Below are positions 10,212 to 19,779 of a DNA stretch of 64,000 nucleotides, one piece after another. The notes under the pieces are model-generated. The model did not search any database. It had not been told where the DNA came from and worked only from the letters and a program-made list of their open reading frames with translations. The stretch covers positions 124,001 through 188,000 of the forward strand of contig CANXME010002494.1 in the NCBI GenBank assembly GCA_948144175.1. Reading direction: 5' to 3'. Position 1 is the first letter of the stretch, and every line of letters begins with the position of its first letter. This DNA comes from Closterium sp. NIES-65 (Eukaryota > Streptophyta > Zygnematophyceae > Desmidiales > Closteriaceae). The position numbers and the translations under genes are program-made.

Positions 10212-13004
10212 TCAAGAGGAGAGCAAGTGAGGCAAGACAGGCACAAGACCCAACTGCGTGCAGCAACGCTGATGATCACAAGGCGCAAGGGCCTTGGTGA
10301 AGACATCAGCAGTGTTGGCCTCAGAGGCCACGTACGCAAGTCGCAGCTGTCCACGCTGCTGTAGCTCGCGAGCAAGAAAGTAGCGAAGAGCAATGTGCTT
10401 CGTTCTGTGCTCCAGTCGCTGCTCTCGACACAAGGCCAGCATGGCCTTGTTGTCTACGTACAGGACTGGAGGAGAACGAGGCTGCTCTCCAAGGTCGGTC
10501 AGCAGGTAGGTGAGCCAGCGTAACTCCTGTGCAGCCATAGCCCCAGCGTAGATCTCAGCCTCACAACTGGAGCCGAGAACAGAAGACGAGCGGGTAGCCC
10601 GCCACGAGACAGAGCCGGAACCAAGGCTGAAGGTGTAACCCTGTGACGACCGCTGCGTAGCCTGGTCGTCAGCCCAAGAAGCGTCTGCGTGCCCAGTGAG
10701 GACCACTGGACTGCGCCCTCCAAGCACTAGCCCCATGCCCGACGTACTGCACAAGTAGCGCAACACCCTCTTCGCTGCAGCCATGTGCTCTGGTCGGTGT
10801 CTCCCAGGAGCAACAAAGCGTGCGAGAATGCTAAGAGGGTATGCGAGGTCAGGTCGTGTGCAGGTCATCAGGTACATGAGGCAGCCAACAAGCTCTGCAA
10901 ACGGGCCACTCGACTCTACGGACTCATCCGAAGGCAGAGCTGAGAGCGAGTGGCGAGTAGGCAGAGGAGTGGCCTGAGGCGAGGAGTACGTGAAGCCGAA
11001 GCGCTGAAGGACCTGCTGCACCATGTGTGACTGAGTCAGGGTAATGGTGCGGCGTGCTCTGTCCCGGGTGATCTGCAAGCCAAGGTAGCTGCGCAGTTCA
11101 CCCAGGTCAGTACACGTGTGTCTCTTCTGCAGCTCGGACTTCACGTAGGCGAGTCCAGCAGTGTCAGCTGTGGCAAAGACCAAGTCGTCGACGTACACGA
11201 GGATGTAGAACGGCGGCAGAGAGGTGTCGGTGCGCAGAAACAGCGACGGGTCGGCAGTAGAAGGAGCAAACCCAAGTGCCGCGAGCGTAGTCCTCAGTGT
11301 GTCGTGCCACTCACGTGGCGCCTGGCGGAGACCGTAGACTGGACGCCGGAGACTCCACTGGGTACCAGGAGGGAAAGACCCAGTGAAGCCAGGTGGGCGA
11401 CGCAGCCAGATCTCCTCGTGCAGGCTGCCCTGCAAGAAAGCTGTGCTGAAGTCGAGAGAGTGCAGCTCGTAGTCACGGTGAGCAGCAACGTGCAGCAGAA
11501 CCCGAAGAGTGGTCATCTTCGGGGTGGGGGAGAAGGTCTGAAAGTAGTCAACCCCCTGCCGCTGACTGAAGCCACGAGCCACGTAACGCGCCTTGAAGAC
11601 AGGGGGAGAACCCGGCGGCCGCTTCACCCTGAAGATCCACATGCCACTGACGATGTTCGCCCCAGGAGGGGGAACAGCGTCAACGTAGGTGCCTGTGGAC
11701 TTCCAGGAAGCCATCTCTGCATCCATAGCTGCCTGCCACTGAGAGGAGTAGGGACCCTCTATCGCCTCCGCGTAAGAGCGCGGAGTCGGGATGTCTGGTG
11801 CATCCGGGTCTCCCTCAGGGGCTAGCAGTACAGACGCGAGACGAGGTGAAGCGGCGGCCAGACACTGGAACTCCTCCTGCCTGTCCTCAAGGACGTCCGT
11901 GCCAAGGGCACACTCACCCCCGACGGACGGAGGACAGGCGGACTCAGACTCAGTGACAAGACGAGCAGCGTAGTCTAGACGACAGCGCGCAGCAAAGTCG
12001 ACAAGCTCAGTGACAAGGGCAGACGCAGCAGACGACTCGAAGGAAGGGTCAGTGACAGCAGTGGCAAGGAGACGCGTGACAGTAGGACTGGCAGCACGAA
12101 GAGAGTCCGACTCCGGGTCGGCAAGAGCAGGAAGAGAGGAAGCAGGAGGAGAAGGCAAAGGGGCACGCAGAGGAGCAGTGGACGGACGCAGTGACATCCG
12201 GTGCGTGCCAGGGACAGGAGGAGGACGCTGACGCGACCCGCGACCACTAGCGCGCTCAGTACGAACAGGCGACACAGGACGAGACGCAGGCTCACGACGC
12301 TCAGTAAGACCTCCAGTCGGACCAGCGTAGGGAGAAGGAGCAGGCAAAGGGGAGGCAGGCTGTAGCTGTGGCTGTGACCGGACAGGCTGCGGACCCTCTA
12401 AGGGAGGAGGAGGAGGTGTAAGACCAAGAACCTGCTGCAGGAGTGGAACGAAGTACGGTCGGGGCCGCGCGGCGACGCTAGAAACAGCAGGAACAGCACC
12501 AGCAGCCCCGGCAGGAGCACCCACTCCAGCAGCACCTCCAGCAGCACCTCCAGCAGCACCACCAGAAGCTCCAGAACCTCCAGCAGCAGCACCAGGAGCA
12601 CTGTCAGTCGGACCGCCAACGGCAGGCTCAGCGCCAACACCCTCAGCAGTACCAGCTCCAGGAGAATTCTCAGACCCAGCAGCTCCAGCACCCACAGTAC
12701 GAGCACCGGCGGGACGCGCGGCAGCAGTACCCTCTGCAGCCGAAGAACCACCCGCACCAGCAGCACGCCTCCAGCGCCTGGCAAACCACTCACGCAGCTC
12801 CTGTGGGGAGAGTGGCTCCCGGCGAGACGAAGCACCCCCAGGCACAGCACCTCCAGGCTCAGCACCCCCAGACACAGCACCCCCAGGCACAGCACCCCCA
12901 GGCTCACCACCTCCAGGCTCAGCACCCCCAGGCACAGCACCCCCAGACTCGGCACCTCCAGGCTCAGCACCCCCAGGCTCAGCACCCCAAGGCTCAGCAC
13001 CCCC
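10212..13004 (-). CDS. pol: copia RT-RNase H with repetitive linker (gag, protease and integrase missing)
   Basis: The open frame runs from 13109 to 10212, but its first 35 residues (above 13004) are antisense of the inverted gag fragment. From 13004 the order is: a low-complexity linker rich in GGAEPGG repeats (about 130 residues), a proline and serine-rich stretch, then a copia reverse transcriptase with SMWIFRVKRPP-like entry (GMWIFRVKR), LDFSTAFLQG, VYGLRQAPREWH and the catalytic YVDDLVFAT. RNase H follows with GHADASWADD, SSCEAEIYAG and LYVDNKAMLALC. All RT and RNase H catalytic acids that I can place are present and no stop interrupts them. Reverse transcription enzymes could in principle be made, but no capsid or integrase is encoded. 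Confidence 0.85.
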   Translation of the reverse strand, partial: GGAEPWGAEPGGAEPGGAESGGAVPGGAEPGGGEPGGAVPGGAVSGGAEPGGAVPGGASSRREPLSPQELREWFARRWRRAAGAGGSSAAEGTAAARPAGARTVGAGAAGSENSPGAGTAEGVGAEPAVGGPTDSAPGAAAGGSGASGGAAGGAAGGAAGVGAPAGAAGAVPAVSSVAARPRPYFVPLLQQVLGLTPPPPPLEGPQPVRSQPQLQPASPLPAPSPYAGPTGGLTERREPASRPVSPVRTERASGRGSRQRPPPVPGTHRMSLRPSTAPLRAPLPSPPASSLPALADPESDSLRAASPTVTRLLATAVTDPSFESSAASALVTELVDFAARCRLDYAARLVTESESACPPSVGGECALGTDVLEDRQEEFQCLAAASPRLASVLLAPEGDPDAPDIPTPRSYAEAIEGPYSSQWQAAMDAEMASWKSTGTYVDAVPPPGANIVSGMWIFRVKRPPGSPPVFKARYVARGFSQRQGVDYFQTFSPTPKMTTLRVLLHVAAHRDYELHSLDFSTAFLQGSLHEEIWLRRPPGFTGSFPPGTQWSLRRPVYGLRQAPREWHDTLRTTLAALGFAPSTADPSLFLRTDTSLPPFYILVYVDDLVFATADTAGLAYVKSELQKRHTCTDLGELRSYLGLQITRDRARRTITLTQSHMVQQVLQRFGFTYSSPQATPLPTRHSLSALPSDESVESSGPFAELVGCLMYLMTCTRPDLAYPLSILARFVAPGRHRPEHMAAAKRVLRYLCSTSGMGLVLGGRSPVVLTGHADASWADDQATQRSSQGYTFSLGSGSVSWRATRSSSVLGSSCEAEIYAGAMAAQELRWLTYLLTDLGEQPRSPPVLYVDNKAMLALCREQRLEHRTKHIALRYFLARELQQRGQLRLAYVASEANTADVFTKALAPCDHQRCCTQLGLVPVLPHLLSS

Positions 13005-13221
13005 TTCCTCCGCTACCCTTAGCCGCCTCATGCTACCGTTTCTCTTCCCTGACCTCGCTGCCTTTCCTACTGTCGCTGACCTCGTTACCCACCTCCGTGC
13101 TAGTGACACCCGCTACCGCGCTGCCCTTCCTGCTGAGTTCCGCGCTGCGAACCCTCCTCCCATGTACATCACTCTCTACTTTCTCGTCACCCGTCTCCCT
13201 GAGTCCCTTCGTGTCGTTAGG
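13005..13221 (+). pseudogene. gag: Inverted gag fragment inside copia E
   Basis: The plus strand encodes LSRLMLPFLFPDLAAFPTV, RASDTRYRAALPAEFR, MYITLYFLVTRLPESLRVV, which is gag sequence matching copy A. Every other part of the element is on the minus strand. The fragment starts at CTTCCTCCGCTACC and breaks off after GTCGTTAGGGA, where leader repeats begin. Confidence 0.9.
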
Positions 13222-13775
13222 GAGCCGGGCTGTAGCAGGGGCCGGTGGCGGGCTGTAGCGGGGCCAGCGGCGGGCCGATGGCGGGCTGTAGCGGGGCCGG
13301 GGCGGGCTGTAGCAGGGCCGGCGGCGGGCTGTAGCAGGGGCCGGTGGCGGGCTATAGCGGGGCCGGCGGCGGGCTGTAGCAGGGCCGGCGGCGGGCTGTA
13401 GGTGGGCCGGCGTCGGGCTGTAGCTGGGCCGGCGGCGGGCTGCAGCAGGGGCCGGCGCGGGCGGTAGCGGGGCCAACGGCGGGCCGTAGTGGGGCCTAGG
13501 CGGACCGGTGGGGCCTAAGCGGGGCCAACGCGGGGCCGACGGGGCCTAAGCAGGGCCAACGCGGGGCCGACGGGGTATAGGCGGGGCCGACGCGGGGCCA
13601 AAGCGGGGCCGAAGCGGGGCCGACGGGCCTAAGCGGGGCTACGCGGGGCCGACGCGGGGCCGAAGCGGGGCCGACGGGCCTGAGCGGGGCTACGCGGGGC
13701 CGACGAGGGGCCTAAGCGGGGCCGACGTGGGGCCTAAGCGGGGCCGACGTGGGGCCGACGTGAGGCCTAAGCGAG
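13222..13775 (-). repeat. GC-rich minisatellite leader of copia E
   Basis: Imperfect units such as GGGCTGTAGCGGGGCCGGC and CGGGGCCGACGGGGCCTAAG fill the space between the gag fragment and the PBS. Unit sequence differs from that of copies A and C although the position is the same. Confidence 0.8.
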
Positions 13776-13867
13776 AGCACGACGAGGAGGGCGACACGGA
13801 GAGTCGCTAAAAAAAAATGCGCGCCTCGGGGCGCGCTTCGGTGGGCCCTAGGAACAGGCCCTAAGAA

Positions 13868-13886
13868 GGGACCTGCTCTGATTCCA
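13868..13886 (-). promoter_or_regulatory. Primer-binding site of copia E
   Basis: The minus strand reads TGGAATCAGAGCAGGTCCC right after the 5' LTR. It differs by one base from the classic TGGTATCAGAGC. Confidence 0.8.
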
Positions 13887-14017
13887 TGAGAAAGTGTGAA
13901 CGAGAATGGAATGACTATGAACGAAGTGAGTACAAATAGGAAACCCTAATTGGGTTGTACCCCCTATGGGATACCCCACTATAGCCTACAGAAACAAGTA
14001 AGCTATATGTTCTGACA
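13887..14017 (-). repeat. 5' LTR of copia copy E (131 bp)
   Basis: It is the same sequence as 9869-9999, bounded by TG and CA, and followed by TSD CAATG at 14018-14022. Confidence 0.95.
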
Positions 14018-14022
14018 CAATG

Positions 14023-14500
14023 CACTAGGGTGTTTAGCGCGCAGGGATTTGAGTACATTTGGCGATGGCATGTTGACTTGTGTGGCCTCCAGCGCCATAA
14101 CCGCCCTCCTGAGGCTGCCACATCGCGCTAATCCTTCATCTCTGAAGTCACCCCCAGCTTGTCAGGTTGGTGTTTTTTTTGGGGGGGGGGGGGGGGGGGG
14201 GGGTGTCCAATGAGGCCACTGCATTCTGGTACAGAGACTCCCACTCCTCTCGCATGAGCTGTCGCAAACGGCTTCTGGTCGCCTTCCAGTCAGGGAAACG
14301 TGGGGAACGTTGGCGCAGCGTCACGCGAGCAACGAAAAGCAGGACACTCGAGGCTGGCACGGAGTCAGGGTCGCTTGCGAGTCACAGCAGCGGAGTCAGA
14401 ATGACCATTGCGAACAAAAGGCGCAATTTCTCTGGCAGGCGACGTGACAGGAGAGCTTGTCGACTATCGCGTAGCTTCTCAAGGTTCCAGTTACTGGCAC
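14023..14500 (-). pseudogene. RLE-type LINE, 5' part of the ORF
   Basis: This segment joins the LINE fragment at 7895-9868 once copia E is removed: VNMPSPNVLKSLRAKHPSAL reads straight into RPIFLWPQPDP. Further upstream, 14148-14360 encodes FPDWKATRSRLRQLMREEWE and a poly-proline tract produced by the 23-base G run at 14181-14203. Stops separate the pieces. I cannot find the LINE start; the frame 14510-14797 (Ser, Pro and Gln-rich) may be its N-terminal region. Confidence 0.6.
14181..14203. repeat. 23-base G homopolymer
   Basis: A pure G run lies directly after eight T. It falls in the LINE frame as poly-proline on the minus strand. Its length is likely uncertain in the assembly. Confidence 0.85.
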
Positions 14501-14819
14501 ACGCGAATATCACATCGTCTTTGGCGACGACTTCTGGTGATTTTTGGGGAGTGGCTGGGTCTGTGGCTGGTTATCCCTCGTGGCGGTTCGAGGAACATTT
14601 GCAGGTGATGTGGTTAGAGTTGGATTGGCGGGTTGGTTGGCAGTGGTGGCAGGAATTAGGGACGCGGCTTGGGGCTGTGCTAGAATTCGAGGTTGACTCG
14701 GTGGACCCCTGGAATTTGGGGATGCAGCTCGAGAATGGGTTGAGCCAATTCTCTGCCAAGCACGGGTCTGTGACTGAGCCTCTCCTGAGGCATTCAAACT
14801 TGAAGAAGAGCTTGTAGCA

Positions 14820-16290
14820 TCTTCCCCTTCTTCAGAAATACTCCGTGACGCTGCAGCTTCTTCATTAGCTCTTGCGGTTTCTGTTATAGCCCTCCTAGCT
14901 ACAGCCTGGTAAGCATTCTCTGGGCCTCCTCCCCGCGGTCTCCAGCGCGACCTCCGCCTCTCTGTGGCCTGGCCGAGGCTGCCAAGGGACTTGCGTGTCC
15001 TCCTTCCGTAGCTTGCGATCTCGAATGTGAGCGTTCTAAGGCCCTCTGTCGACGTGTTTCAGGAGATGGCTACTGAAGCGGAGAAGTCTCTCGTCAACCA
15101 AGGTCACACTGCTGAGAGCGTACTTGCTCCACCTCCGACTCATGCGCCTGCCACTGCCGTTCCATTCCCTGCTCATCCTGTTGCTGCTGCGCCGTCACTC
15201 CCCTCCGCTCCATAGGCTGAAGCAGTGCTGCCGAATCCCTCCGTTCTTGCGCCTAGGATCCCCGCGTCTGGCGCAACACTTCCTGCCGTCCAGCAAGAGC
15301 TGGTGTCCTCGCCGCTCGTACCAACTGCCGTCGCGGGCTTAGCGCAGGGGACAGCGGCGGGAGGCGGCTCCGACTCGGCCCGCCTGGTGGCCCCTGAACA
15401 GGCCGCGGCGCGACCCGTAACTTCTCGTTTCGAGCATCTGGAATGCCACGTGGAGTCGGAGAATCGCGACGCTGCGGGAGGACATGCGGCAAATCATCGG
15501 GGTCGCGGTTCTCCTCGTCGGCGCACCGTCCCCCTCGTATCGGTCCGCCCCTCGGGGCGGCCGCAGCGGCTGGTGGGGAGGTCGCAGTCGCGGCCGTGGT
15601 GGCCCGAACGAGGTGCAGCAGCTGTGCGATGTGTGTGGCACTTAATGAATCACCGGTTCAAAATGGCATGCCGCCCTAGCCTGCAGCGGCTCCTGTCCCC
15701 GTGCCTGCCGTCGAGCGCGCCCTGCCTCTCCAGCCCATGATGGCGGCGCATGCGTACCCCGTCGTCCCGTGGTTCCCTCTGGTTGTCGGAATGGAATTCA
15801 TGGGGGCGGGAGGAGGAGCGGGGAGGGCGCCGTTCATCCCCCCGCGCCGCATTGCTGTTTTTGCTCTTGGCGATCCCGCTCTTCCCCGTAATCGGGCTGA
15901 GGGATCCTTCCCTCGGCAGGTTCTAGTGCCCACGGTGACCGTTGGGCAGTTGTGGCGCTTGGCGGAGTGCTTGCGGGCCCTGCTACTGGTTCAGGTGAAC
16001 GCCCATGCGTCCGTGATCTAGCCGACCCGAGGGAACACTCTCGATTCGGATCCGAGAGCTGATTGTCTGGCTGTAGCTGGGCAGCTTGCCATGCTTGCTG
16101 CGCCCGCGCGGGGTGGCGCAGTGGGCGGACAGGTTGACGAAGCTGTCCGGGTTATGAGAGGGCTCCTGCGCGCAGGGAACGGAGCCGAAGTGATCAGCGC
16201 AAGCACAATGGTGCTCCGCCCACTGTGGAGGACCCTGACGGGGATCCTGTCTGCCCTAGAGGCGGATCAGTTGAAGTCTCTATGACCCTA
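14820..16290 (+). other. Unassigned GC-rich stretch with broken plus-strand frames
   Basis: Short frames on the plus strand (15027-15215, 15225-15740, 15701-16021, 16091-16285) give alanine, proline and glycine-rich peptides. One frame near 15470-15640 reads IATLREDMRQIIG followed by an Arg-Gly-rich stretch and CDVCG, like a decayed gag of an unknown retroelement. No catalytic motif is visible and frames are interrupted. I assign no function. Confidence 0.3.
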
Positions 16291-16681
16291 CGCGCGTAGA
16301 TGCGCTGCATTGTTCCGCCTTGAATGAGGTTGATGGTTGACATGCTTGTATGCCTTGCTTTATGGTTGCGCAAACGTTTTGATGACCTTGCCATCCCTAA
16401 CGCGCGGCCGAAGGCCGCGCTTGCGAGCGACGGCGGCCGAAGAGAAAGGAGGGGCATTGGGGCCCTTGTATAGCTAAGGAGCTGAGGGAAGAGGGCTGAG
16501 GGAAGAGGACGGAGGCAAAGTCCTCTCAAGTAGTCCTTCATTGATGTGTGTATAGGTACAGGCAAGGCAACGGCAATCCTAGCAAGCATGTTGGCCTAAG
16601 CATGCAAGTTTATAATGGACATAATCACATACAAGGCATGTGAAGGTCCGGCTTGGCATACTTGGCCGCATAGTCTCCACA
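16290..16681 (-). repeat. Possible LTR fragment (minus orientation)
   Basis: Read on the minus strand the stretch begins TGTGGAGACTATGCGG, directly after a purine-rich AAGGACGGG. It has a TATA-like TTATAAAC about 65 bases in. This order fits a polypurine tract and the start of a 3' LTR. I found no partner copy and no clear left end, so the call is tentative. Confidence 0.3.
16402..16420. repeat. Perfect GC hairpin
   Basis: GCGCGGCC and GGCCGCGC form an 8-bp stem around a 3-base loop, GAA. It lies inside the putative LTR fragment. Confidence 0.6.
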
Positions 16682-16810
16682 CCCGTCCTTGTGGCTACAT
16701 CACTACTGGCCTGCTTAACCTCCTGCAGGGCGCCTCAATCCCCTCCTGTCCTGCCCAGCCGAGGAAAGCCTCCTGAGCTTAGGCGGGCCCCTAGGGGTTG
16801 ACCCGGCCCT

Positions 16811-17020
16811 CTACTCTCCCAGGTCGAGTACCTGGGCCAGGTCATCCTCGGGGACCTGCCACAGGTCCCCGAGGCTCAGTTCCCACAAGTCACCCGCTGC
16901 CTGTGGGTGTGCTGCCTCAAGTGCCCTGTTGGACTTGGCCATCAGGGCATTCGCCTGGCAGCGCTTGAGCATGACCGACCACCTCTGTCGGTAGTGCGCC
17001 GTGATTTTAGAACTACCCAA
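16811..17020 (-). pseudogene. Unidentified polyprotein C-terminal fragment
   Basis: A 69-residue frame (MGSSKITAHYRQRW, LKRCQANALMAKSNRAL, then an acidic tail) ends near the possible LTR above, the expected place for the end of a retroelement polyprotein. I do not recognise the family. Confidence 0.25.
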
Positions 17021-17153
17021 CCACTGAACCTAACAAGAGAACGTTCACATAAGAACATTTAGATAACTACTACTTAGCTGCGCTTTGCGAAGTCAGCATC
17101 GGCAGGTGAAAATTACAACACATGCTTAGTTGGTAATTTTTCCCTACCTAGAA

Positions 17154-17320
17154 GTAGTTCGAAATTGTGTCCAAGTTCAGATTGTGCAGGTGGTTCAATT
17201 CGCCCCCAGATTGAACACCCCAAGTTCACGCACGTCTTCGTAGTTTCGAAATTGTGTCCAGGCTGAGATTGTGCAGGTGGTTCAATTCGCCCCCATATTG
17301 AATACCCCAAGTTCACGCAC
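17154..17320. repeat. Two tandem copies of an 80-base unit
   Basis: GTAGTTCGAAATTGTGTCC through CCCCAAGTTCACGCAC occurs at 17154-17233 and again at 17240-17320 with a few substitutions. The unit shows no coding potential. Confidence 0.85.
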
Positions 17321-17429
17321 TGTTTCCCGGGGTCAATTTCTCAATGTCCCGCAATGTTCCGACATTCCTACTCAAAAGTTCCGAAACGGTCGTACTTTCG
17401 TGTCGGACGGGTTCTCGTGTCGAGACCAG

Positions 17430-17640
17430 GCTCTTCTGCAGATGCGCCCTCCTCTGCAGATCCAATTTCTGCAGATGCGCTCTCCTCTGCAGCACCACGA
17501 TCTGCTCCGCAGATTCGCCCTCCTCTGGAGCACCATGATCTGCAGATTCGCCTTGTTCTGCAGAGCTCCACCTCGACCTAGGACGTAAAATTCGCTTCGG
17601 CGGAAATCACCTCCTCTGCAAAAAGCGACGACCCTCTCTG
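17430..17640. repeat. CTGCAGA-rich degenerate repeats
   Basis: TCTGCAGATGCGCCCTCC and variants recur about eight times. Flanks to 17861 hold nothing I can identify. Confidence 0.6.
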
Positions 17641-17861
17641 CAAGTTCTGTGCAATCTCAACATTCCATTCCTCGTGTGCCCCATTCCCCCTACCTTCCGA
17701 TCCTCACGTGCGCTTTTCGTCGCTTCACTGCCGTCCGTTTCCCTCATATCTGCGGAAATCGCATTCTCCCTCCCGGCCGTAGTCATTGGCACGCCTCGTC
17801 TTGTTCAGCTCCTTCCTCTCTTGCGCGTTTATATCCGTTCCCTATCTCGGCCGTACATCTT

Positions 17862-18088
17862 TGTTGAAATATATTTCTTGTATAAACTGCTTGTAGTGAT
17901 AGTTAGTGTAGTGTTACATTGTTTGGTGGTGCACCTTGCTTGCTTTGCATATATCCTTGTACCTTCTCTCTTTATTGAACAATTTTCTCCTTTGCAATTC
18001 TCTCGACACCTCCCTCAACCCTAAAACCTAAGCCACTAAGCTACCGTAGCCATGGCTCCTAAATCTTGCTGTCCTTAGTATCTTGACA
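17862..18088 (+). repeat. 5' LTR (227 bp) of the non-autonomous element
   Basis: It begins TGTTGAAATATATTTC, has a TATA-like TGTATAAAC at about 17879, and ends TTGACA directly before the PBS. Confidence 0.92.
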
Positions 18089-18100
18089 TGGTTTCAGAGC
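18089..18100 (+). promoter_or_regulatory. Primer-binding site TGGTTTCAGAGC
   Basis: Twelve bases directly after the 5' LTR match the copia-type initiator tRNA-Met PBS except for one base. Confidence 0.8.
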
Positions 18101-18554
18101 TGTTACGCTCTTGGCCTGTGGGCCCCACGTGCTTCCACTGCTTTCCTGTCTGTCGCGCGCCCCGTGGCGGTTTTCTGCCCGCCGTGCGCCCCGAGACGCG
18201 TGGCGGCTTCCTGCTTCACGTGCCACCCCGGGGACCCGCGCGTCCCCCTCCCATCAACGGTCGCGTTGCCCCCCGGGAGCCCGTCGCGTCGCCCCGCAAC
18301 CCCCGCTACCTCGTTGCGACGCCTTTGCGGGACCCGCGCGACGTCGCCCCTGCTCGTCGCGGCGCCCCCTGGACGCCGCCCCTACTCGTCGCGGCGCCTC
18401 TGAGGCACCGCCCCTGCTCGTCGCGGCGCCCCCTGGGCGCTGTCCCTGCTCTCGCGGCGCAACCCCCCCTGGGTGCCGCCTCTGCCTCACCTGCGCCCGC
18501 GCCTGCTTTGCAGCAGCGCGCGGGCCTGCCCTGCACCAGCGACGCCGCCCCTGG

Positions 18555-18895
18555 AGCAGCCGCCACTACAGCAGCCGCCCCTAGCCCCTGGAGAAGCCGC
18601 CCCTGCAGCAGCCGCCCCTGGCCCTTGGAGCAGCCGCCACTACAGCAGCCACCCCTGGCCCCTGGAGCAGCCGCCCCTGCAGCAGCCGCCCCTGGCCCCT
18701 GGAGCAGCCGCCACTGCAGCAGCCGCCCCTAGCCCCTGGAGCAGCCGCCCCTAGCCCCTGGAGCAGCAGCCCCTGCAGCAGCCGCCCCTGGCCCCTGGAG
18801 CAGCCGCCACTGCAGCAGCCGCCCCTGGCCCCTGGAGCAGCCGCCCCTGCAGCAGCCGCCCCTGGCCCCTGGAGCAGCCGCCACTGCAGCGCCGC
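18555..18895 (+). repeat. Internal minisatellite of the non-autonomous element
   Basis: Units of about 36 bases built on CAGCCGCCCCTGGCCCCTGG and AGCAGCCGCCACTGCAG repeat about nine times. Alanine and proline-rich frames across it are products of the repeat. The flanks 18100-18555 are also GC-rich and show no gag motif. Confidence 0.8.
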
Positions 18896-19489
18896 TCCTG
18901 GACCCTGTGCAGCTGTGGGGGGAGGGTATGGGGGTGGCGGGTGTGGGGGTGATGAGTGTGGGTGCTACCCTTCCCCTCCTCCTCCTCCTTCTTCGTCTCC
19001 CACTGCTGCAGCTGCCGCTGAAGGGGGGTGGATGTGTGGGAGCCGAGGGGAGTGGAGCTAAGGGGGTGTCGTGAGAGTGGAGACAGGGGTGCAGCAAAGG
19101 GGTGTGTGAGAAGGGGGTGTGGGACTGTTAGGGGAGGTAGAGCGGAGGTCGCCGTCGTGTCGTCAGCAGCGCTAGTAGTCCGGAGCCCTCGTGCTCTCGG
19201 TAGCCCAGCGAGCCTGCTTCGCCAGTCGCTTGTGGGTCCATTGCTCCTGCCGCTCGTCGTAGCCGCGGAGCCAGATACTCCCATAGTCCGGTGCCCTCGT
19301 GCGCTCGGTAGCCACTATGCGCGCCGCTCCTGTTGCCCGTGTGACTGCGGCTTCACCTGTCGCCTCCTATCTCCACCCCTGTCACAGTCCCTCCTCCTCC
19401 TCACTTCCCCTCTCCTTCTGCTGCGCTTGGTGTACCCCTTCAGGGGTTGTCTCTGCATTGGCTTCCTGCTGCAAGCAGTTTAGGGGGTG

Positions 19490-19716
19490 TGTTGAAATAT
19501 ATTTCTTATATAAACTGCTTGTAGCGATAGTTAGTGTAGTGTTATATTGTTTGGTGGTGCACCTTGCTTGCTTTGCCTATATCCTTGTACCTTCTCTTTT
19601 TATTGAACACTTTTCTCCTTTGCAATTCTCTCGACACCTCCCTCAACCCTAAAACCTAAGCCACTAAGCTACCATAGCTATGGCTCCTAAGTCTTGCTGT
19701 CCTTAGTATCTTGACA
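19490..19716 (+). repeat. 3' LTR (227 bp) of the non-autonomous element
   Basis: It aligns over its full length with 17862-18088. TTTAGGGGGTG directly upstream is a good polypurine tract. Confidence 0.92.
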
Positions 19717-19779
19717 ATCTTTTGCGCGCCTCATGCACCTCTGCCCCTCTTTGTACGTGCACGTACACTCTCTTTCCCC

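Larger units (their letters stand above)
9869..14017 (-). mobile_element. Complete Ty1/copia insertion, copy E (4149 bp, internally rearranged)
   Basis: Two 131-bp LTRs that look identical to me bound the element, with TSD CAATG on both sides, so it is a recent insertion. The order on the minus strand is: 5' LTR (right), PBS, GC-rich repeats, a gag fragment in the opposite orientation, the linker, RT and RNase H, polypurine tract, 3' LTR. Protease, integrase and most of gag are absent, so it cannot move on its own. It sits inside the RLE-type LINE. Confidence 0.92.
17862..19716 (+). mobile_element. Complete non-autonomous LTR retrotransposon (1855 bp)
   Basis: Two 227-bp LTRs (TGTTGAAATAT to ATCTTGACA) flank 1401 bases and are bounded by TSD ATCTT at 17857-17861 and 19717-19721. 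I count nine differences between the LTRs, about 4 percent, so the insertion is older than copia E. The interior has a PBS and a polypurine tract but no gag or pol motif, so any movement relied on enzymes from another element. Confidence 0.92.

Noticed and set aside
11118..11825. 235-codon plus-strand frame
   Set aside because: It is antisense to the RT of copia E.
16402..16420. GC hairpin as a transcription terminator
   Set aside because: There is no T run after it and intrinsic terminators of that type are bacterial.
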